Shown here one piece after another: positions 1-5,943 of a DNA stretch of 5,943 bases. The notes under the pieces are model-generated. The model saw only the letters and a program-made list of their open reading frames with translations, did no database searches and was not told the DNA's origin. Positions within the stretch are counted from its first letter, which is position 1. Each line of letters starts with the position of its first letter. A program made the position numbers and the translations under genes. Origin of the DNA: Candidatus Kuenenia stuttgartensis (lineage in GTDB: Bacteria; Planctomycetota; Planctomycetia; Isosphaerales; Isosphaeraceae); contig CAMCFM010000306.1 of the NCBI GenBank assembly GCA_945874095.1, positions 1-5,943 on the forward strand, written 5' to 3'.

Positions 1-879
1 ATGATGGCCTTTGCACAAGCTGGCGGATGTCGAACGGTTCACCTTCGTCAGGAACTTTCGCGTAGCCCAGGCTTTGTGATGGACAGTGTGGTCGAGATCC
101 CGGCTTTTATTGACTGGGTCAGACGTCACGAACCTTTGATCCGTCAAGCAGCGGAATCGACAACAAGCCATGGCAAATTGATTCGTATCGAAATTGTTCC
201 ACTTCAGCATTTCGTCATCCTCGACTTTATTTATGACACAGCCAATGCGGCTGGCCAGAACATGGTGACGATTGCCACAGAGGTGGCCTGTAAGCTGATT
301 CAGGAAGCGACTGGCCACAGGTACTATCTGGAGTCAGGCTACAACAGCGATAAAAAGCCGAGCCGACGAAACTTTGCTGACGGTCGTGGTCATGCGGCCG
401 TGATGGAAGTGACTCTTCCTAAACATGTTCTGGAATATATGGGCGTGACAGCCCAAGCCGTGATGGAATTCCAGCAAATGGCACAGGTCACAAGCCATGC
501 CATGGGTGGATTAGGTACGAACCTGCACGCTGCCAACGGTTTAACGGCACTTTATCTGGCATTCGGGCAAGACACGGCCTGTGTGGCTGAAAATGCCGTG
601 GCCATGAGTCAGGCGATCCCTGCCGAGAGCGATGGACTGACCTGCCGGGTCACATTCCCAAGCCTGACCATTGGAACCGTGGGTGGTGGAACACGCTTGC
701 CAGCCCAACGCCGAAACCTTGAAATGGTGGGCTGTACGGACGAACCATACGCTTCCCGAAAGCTCGCGGAAATCATCGTGGCAGCCAGTGCAGCTCTTGA
801 GTTCTCATTGCTTGCAGCCGTAGTTTCTGGAACTTTTGCACAAGCGCATGCCACTTACGGACGACAAAAAAAACGCTGA
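1..879 (+). CDS. Hydroxymethylglutaryl-CoA reductase-like protein, class I type, 5' partial
   Basis: The family reduces HMG-CoA to mevalonate with two NAD(P)H, the committed step of the mevalonate isoprenoid pathway, and bacterial forms are usually soluble. Visible landmarks match class I enzymes: GCR at residues 9-11, SDKKP at 116-120 followed by DGRG, an AMGGLGTN-type stretch then HAANGLTALYLAFGQD at 176-191, and PSLTIGTVGGGT at 220-231. By alignment from memory with human HMGR, K118 is the catalytic Lys, D191 the catalytic Asp and H283 the C-terminal catalytic His. The catalytic Glu should lie about one or two residues before the first codon in the window, so I infer that the ATG at base 1 is internal and that the N-terminal part (probably over 100 residues) lies upstream. 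An oddity is that the cofactor motif usually written DAMGMNM reads NAAGQNM at 82-88, with Asn for the conserved Asp. The stop TGA is at 877-879. The family call is firm, but the substrate and the NADH/NADPH preference are not shown. Confidence 0.9.
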   Translation: MMAFAQAGGCRTVHLRQELSRSPGFVMDSVVEIPAFIDWVRRHEPLIRQAAESTTSHGKLIRIEIVPLQHFVILDFIYDTANAAGQNMVTIATEVACKLIQEATGHRYYLESGYNSDKKPSRRNFADGRGHAAVMEVTLPKHVLEYMGVTAQAVMEFQQMAQVTSHAMGGLGTNLHAANGLTALYLAFGQDTACVAENAVAMSQAIPAESDGLTCRVTFPSLTIGTVGGGTRLPAQRRNLEMVGCTDEPYASRKLAEIIVAASAALEFSLLAAVVSGTFAQAHATYGRQKKR

Positions 880-923
880 TTTTGATTTGAAGGTTTTAAG
901 CACAACTCTTGTTCAGAAGGGTA

Positions 924-1063
924 TTTGTGTAGGCACGGTCCCCTGACCGGGCGGGCTTTGGTTTCTCAATTAATCTCGTGTAAAGTCTTGTATGCAAATG
1001 ATTTGTGTCGTCCCATAAATCGAAACCAAAGCACGCCATGTCAGGGGACATGGCCTACACAAA
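924..1063. repeat. Long imperfect inverted repeat with a nested hairpin in each arm (REP-pair or MITE-like)
   Basis: The arm at 924-965 pairs with the arm at 1022-1063. By hand count 36 of 42 positions are complementary, with a 56-base AT-richer spacer (966-1021). Each arm also contains its own palindrome. On the left, CGGTC (936-940) pairs with GACCG (945-949) around the loop CCCT. On the right, GCCATGTC (1035-1042) pairs with GACATGGC (1047-1054) around the loop AGGG. The element fills most of the gap between two convergent genes. It could act as a bidirectional transcription stop or mRNA 3' protector, or it could be a mobile REP/BIME-like or MITE-like unit. I see no transposase and no obvious flanking target duplication. 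The structure is directly visible, while the role is inference. Confidence 0.85.
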
Positions 1064-1071
1064 GTTTTGTC

Positions 1072-1098
1072 AAAATGAGTTGATTTAAACTCAACTCA
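1072..1098 (-). terminator. Probable intrinsic terminator of the AsmA-like gene, overlapping its stop codon
   Basis: Read on the minus strand, TGAGTTGA (1098-1091) and TCAACTCA (1083-1076) form a perfect 8 bp stem around a 7-base loop, followed at once by TTTT (1075-1072). The first three bases of the stem are the TGA stop codon at 1096-1098. The stem is AU-rich and the T-run is only four bases, so it would be a weak terminator. The larger inverted repeat just downstream (924-1063) may back it up. Confidence 0.5.
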
Positions 1099-4000
1099 GG
1101 GAATCAATCCCTTTAAAAAGCCGCTCACAGAGCGTCGTTCTGAGTTCGCTGAACGGCCAATGGGATTGGCTAAAGGTGTCTCGTCGGTCAGTGTCCGAAG
1201 CGCTCCGAACGTCGATGGAAGAACGTCGAGCCGGAATTCCGGGAAGCTCGGTGTCCCACTCACTCGAACCTGGAATAGCTGTCCAGTGGCTTCTTTGATC
1301 GCGTCTGACAGAATCGGCAAATGGATTCGGTCGCGCCCGTAAACCACGTTCAGGTGCACATCAAGTTCGCCCCGAGTGCTCATGGACCCATTGCCGTCGA
1401 GGCTAAAGGCGTCGCCCTGGAATTTGATAGGCTGGAACGTGGTTTTTCCGTTGTTGATGATGAATCCGACCTGCGCTGAATCAAATGCGGTTTTTGAGGC
1501 AGGGGAGAGGTTTAGCGTTTTTATGAACTGTAGAAAGTCGGGTAATTCGCCAAGGTCGCCCTGGGTAATTTCAGCGGACCCCTGTCCTTGAATATTGCGA
1601 GTGTCGCTGCCACGTCCATGAACGTTCATTTGGCCTGAGACCCGCCCACGCATCTCCTGACGACCAGGCACGGTGCGTGCATAATTTGCAAGATCAAGTC
1701 CGACCAGCTTCAGCCCGCCGTCGAACTGAGGTTCCTGCTCGATCTGAACTTTCAGATTCCCATAAGTCTGCCCGCCCATCACTGTGGCTTGTATGCTGGG
1801 CAGGTCCACAGTCCCTTTCTCAACATGGATCGGCGCACTTAACTGATTCAGTGGGATGCCTTTCACAGACATGCTGTCGAGTGAGATCAGTCCGTCCAAT
1901 GAAAGATCATATCCATCAAAATGGCCTGAGACATTTTCCACCTGTCCTTGAAGATTCTTGAGCTGCCAGCCGGCATCAAACGAATTCCCATTCAAGATGA
2001 TCAAGCCATTTTCCCATCGGCACCAGGTCGGGTCGGAGTCCTTACCTGACCAGCCCAGTCGTAAGTCGGACCGAAATGTCAACGCACGTCCATCATCCAG
2101 CCGTCGGGCAAATTGAGACATCACCGGCGACATCTTCTGACGCAGGCCCGCATCAAGGTGTAAGTCTCTTGCTTCCAAGGACTTGGTCCAGAGGTCGAAC
2201 TGACCGTTGCCTTGAAGGACCACTTCTCCATTTTGAATCGTCACCTTCGAATTTCGGAACTGAAATTCGACATCCGACATCGCAACTTTGCCATTCGTGG
2301 AAACAAATTGACCTTGGACCTGATCAAGGCTCAGCTCCAGCGGCTTCCGGACCGGTTCCCCGGCAGGAGTGCGCTTTTGTACAACCAGATTCAGCCTTGT
2401 TTCGGCATCAGGAATGATCGTAATCTGATTCAGGTTCAGGTTTTTCGACGGATCAATGTCAATCAGGGTATCGACTTTGGCCGACCCGATCGGGTTGAGT
2501 GTGGACCACGTGGTTTGCCAGACATCAGGAAGGCTTGTTCGCAACTGCTCATCGAACGGGAGATGATCTGCATGGAGTTCAATGTGAGTCTTTAACGGAC
2601 TACTGGTGGTTTTCACCAAGCCAGGCTTATCAGGAGTACCCGTCACTTTCGGCTGGAGGACAGGTTCAGCCACTCCTGCCAATTGGGGCCGAGCCCGTCG
2701 ACGCGGGAATGGAGCCTGAGGGGCACGCCTTGGACCAATTCTCTCGACTTTCCCAAAACCTTTAATTCGGGCCGTACCGTTGGTTCCTGAAATGTTCTCG
2801 AATGTCCAGTGATCCGTATCTAACTGTAAGCGACCTTTCATGTTATGAACTGGATAAGGTAGCCCGGACCAGCGGATGGAGCATCGGTCGATTAAGTCAA
2901 TCGTGGTTTTTACGTCCAGTTGTCCGATGGATGGATCGCCCGGTTTTGTGGGTGGGCGACGGGTAATCATCGCCTTGGCTTTGACTTCACCCGTGGGCTG
3001 AAAGGCGTCTACAACGCGACGCGTGTCAGGTGGAAGGGCATTGAGAAGGGGCTCATCAATCGACAGATTTTCGGCTTCAAAAACGAGATCCACCTCTGCC
3101 TTGGGGCCAGGGTTGCGTATGGTGCCTGTGATGGCCGCTGGCCGATTCCCTAGAATAGTGCGGAGCCCGCCTTCCAATGGAGGTTTATCGGGATTCCCCA
3201 AGCGAATCGTGTTGCCTGTCCATGTAATCTGGCCCCAGATATGCTCGATGGGATATGGAAAAAACTCGTAACAGATGGCTACGTCACGACATTCCGTATT
3301 CACACCAAATCCGATCTCGCCACCCGGCCGATCCCGGATCATATGCACAGCCACGTTCAGCTCACCTTTTGGGAGATATTCCACCCAGAAGTTTTGCCAC
3401 TGAGGCGGTGTCACTTTCTGAAGCCGGTGATCGATCTGTAAGTTGATGGCATATAGGGTGATATCGAGAGGATCTGTACGGTAATTCTGGAACCCCGATT
3501 TCCCACTGGCCCGAAGCACGGTCTTGCCGTGATAGGCTTCGGCACGTTCGATGATAATCTGATCGTTCTTAACGACGACAGTGGCTCGTAAGTCGTTCAG
3601 TGGAAACGGTAAATCTGGCCTTTGGAGTTTGCCGCGCAATAAGTCGGCACGCACTTTATAGCTGCTTGGTCGAGGCGCTCCGTTGATCATCTGGACCGTG
3701 GCGGATTCGAGAATCAGGTTGCACTCGAGGTCGGAGAGGCCTGATTTTTTCCATTCCGTAATCAGTTCAGGCGCAACAGCTTCAAGCATTTTTGGGCCTG
3801 GCTCAAGTCCGTTCAGCGACCCGCTGAACTCTAGGGTACCTTTGTCCAGATCCGCAATTCCATCAATTTGAACACGGTCTGCCCAGATCCCTTGAGCGTT
3901 GCCCGTGAATCGGAGTTGGCGGGTACTAGCATCCACGGGTTCGATCAGCATTTCCACATCGCGCAACACAACGGGCAAAGGCTGGTGCAACTGCTCACCA

Positions 4001-4596
4001 AGTCCAGCGTTAAGTGGTCCATTTCGTACGAGTTCCAATGTTCCACGAACCACCTGAATAGTGGGAACTTTGCCCATCGTTTTCATGGGCCAGGGGTTCG
4101 CCAGAAGCGAATCAAAATTCCACTTTCCTGAACCATCACGGGCAAGACGCAAAGCTGGTTGGGCCACAACCACTTTTTGAATTTGCCAGTCGCCCTGGAT
4201 CATCTTCCAGGGATCAAATAAAAGTCTCACAAATGGTAAACGTAATGTGGGTAAGAGGCTGGGAGACTTTTTCTGAGGCTGAACCGTCGCAGCCATTAGA
4301 TCCGCTGGAGGATTCTTTTGAGGTGAGATTGCCTCGGCTACAGACAAGTTCTGCCATAATTTGAGATGTTCCAAGACGCATTCGCCAAGGATGGGACGGA
4401 TGCGGGCATGAGCAATTTCGAGCTTGGATGTCGGAAAAAAACGCGGCGCTTCAGCCAGGATTCGCTGACGTAGAAAGTCGCCGTCCTGAACGTAATAAAA
4501 CGCTGCAACAGCAAGACTTACAGTCAGGCCAACTGTGAGGAAAAACAGGATTTGAATGCGCCGGATCAATCGCCGCAGCAAACTTTTACGTGGCAT
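1096..4596 (-). CDS. Large AsmA-like membrane-anchored envelope protein
   Basis: AsmA/TamB/YhdP-type proteins are anchored in the inner membrane and extend a lipid-binding beta-groove across the periplasm; several are implicated in phospholipid transport to the outer membrane. This 1166-residue protein has a basic N-terminus (RKSLLRRLIRR), one membrane span at about 16-36, and an AsmA-type N-terminal region ending in the hallmark DGSGKWNFDSLL (154-165). A long, probably beta-rich body follows, then an AsmA-like C-terminal domain at about 960-1127 that contains SAEITQGDLGELP (1007-1019), FLQFIKTLNLS (1021-1031) and the closing VSGTPSFPEFRLDVLP (1112-1127). The body carries five copies of a ~44-residue motif (from about 256, 379, 504, 672 and 805) and three copies of a [LF]P[FY]P motif (329, 446, 579). 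A Pro/Arg-rich stretch occupies about 621-667. The ATG at 4594-4596 is chosen because no in-frame start precedes it in the leader and an AGGAGG lies upstream. It follows the glycosyltransferase gene by 123 bases on the same strand. The AsmA-like call is firm; cargo and partners are unknown. Confidence 0.88.
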   Translation of the reverse strand: MPRKSLLRRLIRRIQILFFLTVGLTVSLAVAAFYYVQDGDFLRQRILAEAPRFFPTSKLEIAHARIRPILGECVLEHLKLWQNLSVAEAISPQKNPPADLMAATVQPQKKSPSLLPTLRLPFVRLLFDPWKMIQGDWQIQKVVVAQPALRLARDGSGKWNFDSLLANPWPMKTMGKVPTIQVVRGTLELVRNGPLNAGLGEQLHQPLPVVLRDVEMLIEPVDASTRQLRFTGNAQGIWADRVQIDGIADLDKGTLEFSGSLNGLEPGPKMLEAVAPELITEWKKSGLSDLECNLILESATVQMINGAPRPSSYKVRADLLRGKLQRPDLPFPLNDLRATVVVKNDQIIIERAEAYHGKTVLRASGKSGFQNYRTDPLDITLYAINLQIDHRLQKVTPPQWQNFWVEYLPKGELNVAVHMIRDRPGGEIGFGVNTECRDVAICYEFFPYPIEHIWGQITWTGNTIRLGNPDKPPLEGGLRTILGNRPAAITGTIRNPGPKAEVDLVFEAENLSIDEPLLNALPPDTRRVVDAFQPTGEVKAKAMITRRPPTKPGDPSIGQLDVKTTIDLIDRCSIRWSGLPYPVHNMKGRLQLDTDHWTFENISGTNGTARIKGFGKVERIGPRRAPQAPFPRRRARPQLAGVAEPVLQPKVTGTPDKPGLVKTTSSPLKTHIELHADHLPFDEQLRTSLPDVWQTTWSTLNPIGSAKVDTLIDIDPSKNLNLNQITIIPDAETRLNLVVQKRTPAGEPVRKPLELSLDQVQGQFVSTNGKVAMSDVEFQFRNSKVTIQNGEVVLQGNGQFDLWTKSLEARDLHLDAGLRQKMSPVMSQFARRLDDGRALTFRSDLRLGWSGKDSDPTWCRWENGLIILNGNSFDAGWQLKNLQGQVENVSGHFDGYDLSLDGLISLDSMSVKGIPLNQLSAPIHVEKGTVDLPSIQATVMGGQTYGNLKVQIEQEPQFDGGLKLVGLDLANYARTVPGRQEMRGRVSGQMNVHGRGSDTRNIQGQGSAEITQGDLGELPDFLQFIKTLNLSPASKTAFDSAQVGFIINNGKTTFQPIKFQGDAFSLDGNGSMSTRGELDVHLNVVYGRDRIHLPILSDAIKEATGQLFQVRVSGTPSFPEFRLDVLPSTFGALRTLTDETPLANPIGRSANSERRSVSGFLKGLIP

Positions 4597-4609
4597 GGCC
4601 TGCGATGAC

Positions 4610-4615
4610 CCTCCT
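4610..4615 (-). promoter_or_regulatory. Shine-Dalgarno sequence of the AsmA-like gene
   Basis: The + strand reads CCTCCT, which is AGGAGG on the minus strand, 13 bases before the ATG at 4594-4596. This is a perfect core with slightly long spacing. No alternative ATG, GTG or TTG occurs in frame between the two, so the ATG at 4596 remains the best start. Confidence 0.6.
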
Positions 4616-4633
4616 GGTCTCGTTTGGCTTGGT

Positions 4634-4686
4634 CGAACTCGGTTAAACTACTTGAAAACGAAGAATTCGTATAGCCGAGTTGTTCG
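4634..4686. other. Possible stem-loop in the spacer between the glycosyltransferase and AsmA-like genes
   Basis: AACTCGG (4636-4642) is complementary to CCGAGTT (4675-4681). A smaller stem, CGAA/TTCG at 4659-4662 and 4666-4669, sits inside the 32-base loop. The 123-base spacer (4597-4719) also carries GGTTAAACT twice (4641-4649 and 4696-4704). I found no convincing -35/-10 pair on the minus strand. The stem could be a leader structure or attenuator, or it could be chance. Confidence 0.25.
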
Positions 4687-4719
4687 CTCGATTGGGGTTA
4701 AACTTCTACCGAAACTTGG

Positions 4720-5943
4720 TCATTTGGCTTGGAACCATCTGCGAACCATTACCAAGACAACGACCATTCCCTCTCCAGTCAGAACCATCGCGGGCAAGAT
4801 GACCGCCATGCGATAACGGCTTGAGCCCACAAAAAGCAGGTGCAAAAGAGCTGTAAAGATAAGTGGTGAAACGACTAAATAGACCAATCGATTTTTACGG
4901 TTCTTCCATAACCCGCACCACATCAAACCCCAGACTGGCCAGACAATCAGCCCGCAGATCGCTTTGACAACGACCGGAACTTTTGCGGAATCGTTCGGCC
5001 AGACGGACCAAAATCGAAGTTGTTTGACGACAGATAATTGAGTAATTCGGCCTGGATTCTTGGCTATTTCTTGATAAGAGAGCGATTTCCAGAGGTCGTC
5101 CTGACCGGTTTCAGATAAATCTCGAAATTCAGGAGATGCGACAAATGACATATCGCTCGAGCCTGTTGCGAATGGTTGAACACCATCATAAAGGCTGGCA
5201 CCGCCCCATGTTCCACCAATCGCTGGTTGACCGATTACCAACTGGTTTCGAATCATCCAGGGCGCCATGATGATTGACCAGCCCAACTGGACCAACAAGA
5301 TGTTCCTCAGTAACGATTTATAGCGAAACTGTCTGTCAATCAATCGCAAATCGACGAAACTGGCGTGTATCACCAACAGAAATGGCCACCAAGCGGGCCT
5401 GATAAGAGATAGAAGTCCTTGTATCATTCCGAAAACGATCAGAAATCCGGCACGTCTGTCTAGCGGTTTCTGGTACGATTTGATGATGCGGACCCAATAC
5501 AGCATGAAAATGACAAGGATTGGCGTAAAGATTGACTCTGTCAGAAGTAGCGGTGTGCTAATGATCTGAAACGGGTCAAAAGCCAGAAATGCGGCACTCC
5601 AGCGAGCTGAGGTTTCGGAAAAGCCAAGTTCTTCGGCGAGTTGATAGAGCCAGAGGATCCCAAAGACACTCAAGATGGACTGGCCGATGCGGATCGGAAA
5701 CGCCCATTCGCCGAACGTAACCATCCATCCAGCAAGCCATAAAGGGTAGCCAGGCGTTCTCAGGGCATAGTGCGGAACATCCCACTGATAAACTACATAG
5801 GTGCTGAAACTGGCAATGGTTTTGGCATACTCCCAATAGATGGGAGTGTCTCCAAACAGACAAACTGTTCCACGTCTGCTGGCAACCACTTGCACTAGTA
5901 CAGAGGCAATGATTCTAAGTACGAACGCGATACCAAGAATCAA
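4720..5943 (-). CDS. GT-C fold (GT39-like) membrane glycosyltransferase, 5' end at or beyond the window edge
   Basis: Family members transfer a sugar from a polyprenyl-phosphate carrier to a lipid, glycan or protein on the outer face of the cytoplasmic membrane. The 407 visible residues are strongly hydrophobic with roughly nine to eleven membrane spans (for example about 2-21, 84-103, 131-150, 166-191, 213-232, 328-346, 353-372, 380-400). Family-like landmarks are GDTPIYWEYA (31-40), where D32 is the likely catalytic Asp of the first outer loop, LRTPGYPLWLAG (61-72), LLLTESIFTP (132-141), SLIRPA (179-184), PWMIRN (228-233) followed by GGASLYDG (247-254), and SSRYRM (374-379) near the last spans. 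The first visible codon, at 5941-5943, is TTG. It may be the start, but the first span begins immediately, so coding probably extends beyond the window. The stop TGA is at 4720-4722. The donor and acceptor cannot be read from sequence. Other GT-C families, such as an ArnT-like or other PMT_2 type, are possible. Confidence 0.85.
   Translation of the reverse strand: MILGIAFVLRIIASVLVQVVASRRGTVCLFGDTPIYWEYAKTIASFSTYVVYQWDVPHYALRTPGYPLWLAGWMVTFGEWAFPIRIGQSILSVFGILWLYQLAEELGFSETSARWSAAFLAFDPFQIISTPLLLTESIFTPILVIFMLYWVRIIKSYQKPLDRRAGFLIVFGMIQGLLSLIRPAWWPFLLVIHASFVDLRLIDRQFRYKSLLRNILLVQLGWSIIMAPWMIRNQLVIGQPAIGGTWGGASLYDGVQPFATGSSDMSFVASPEFRDLSETGQDDLWKSLSYQEIAKNPGRITQLSVVKQLRFWSVWPNDSAKVPVVVKAICGLIVWPVWGLMWCGLWKNRKNRLVYLVVSPLIFTALLHLLFVGSSRYRMAVILPAMVLTGEGMVVVLVMVRRWFQAK

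Noticed and set aside
1..6. True translation start of the reductase at the ATG ATG at the window edge
   Set aside because: Starting here would remove the catalytic Glu and the conserved N-terminal part of the catalytic domain, and no upstream sequence is available to support a ribosome binding site. An internal position is more likely.
609..854. Minus-strand open frame of 81 codons inside the reductase gene
   Set aside because: It lies opposite strongly conserved HMG-CoA reductase motifs, starts at GTG and shows no family features.
924..1063. CRISPR array
   Set aside because: There are only two units in inverted orientation and no regular direct repeats or spacers.
924..1063. Complete insertion sequence
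   Set aside because: The element is only 140 bases, encodes no protein and has no visible flanking direct duplication. It is kept as a MITE/REP-like repeat.
1160..4131. Numerous plus-strand open frames of 60-127 codons across the AsmA-like gene
   Set aside because: They are antisense to a 1166-codon frame with coherent domain structure, their products are low-complexity and unlike known families, and they overlap each other in different frames.
4616..4719. Sigma-70-type promoter for the AsmA-like gene (TATACG on the minus strand at about 4668-4673)
   Set aside because: The hexamer expected 17 bases upstream is CCCAAT, far from TTGACA, so the match is no better than chance.
4556..4816. Plus-strand open frame of 86 codons across the spacer between the two minus-strand genes
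   Set aside because: It overlaps the start of one gene and the end of the other on the opposite strand, I see no ribosome binding site before it, and its product resembles no family.

Overview
The window holds three protein-coding genes and one structured intergenic repeat. Base composition looks balanced (near 50% G+C by eye, not computed). The gene types fit a diderm bacterium with an elaborate envelope. The style of the proteins (a very large AsmA-like protein with Pro/Arg-rich insert, a GT39-like membrane glycosyltransferase) reminds me of Planctomycetota, but nothing in the window proves this and no taxonomic marker gene is present.

Layout. Bases 1-879 (+) are the C-terminal two thirds of a hydroxymethylglutaryl-CoA reductase-like enzyme whose 5' end lies before the window. 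Bases 880-1095 separate two convergent genes. This gap holds a long inverted repeat (924-1063) whose two 41-42 base arms each fold into their own small hairpin, followed by a probable intrinsic terminator for the minus-strand gene (1072-1098). Bases 1096-4596 (-) encode a 1166-residue AsmA-like protein with an N-terminal membrane anchor. Bases 4597-4719 are a short spacer with a Shine-Dalgarno sequence. Bases 4720-5943 (-) encode most or all of a multi-membrane-span glycosyltransferase of the GT-C/GT39 type, at or running past the right edge.

Working together. The glycosyltransferase and the AsmA-like gene lie on the same strand 123 bases apart and could be co-transcribed. One would use a lipid-linked sugar at the membrane, and the other belongs to a family tied to lipid traffic between inner and outer membranes, so an envelope glycolipid role for the pair is a reasonable inference. 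The HMG-CoA reductase gene converges on them and need not be functionally linked, although its usual product, mevalonate, feeds isoprenoid synthesis, including the polyprenyl carriers such glycosyltransferases use.

The most unusual items are the nested inverted repeat with apparent compensatory changes between its arms, the internal five-fold repeat of the AsmA-like protein, and the divergent cofactor-site motif of the reductase. I see no CRISPR array, tRNA, rRNA, transposase or clear novel defence system.
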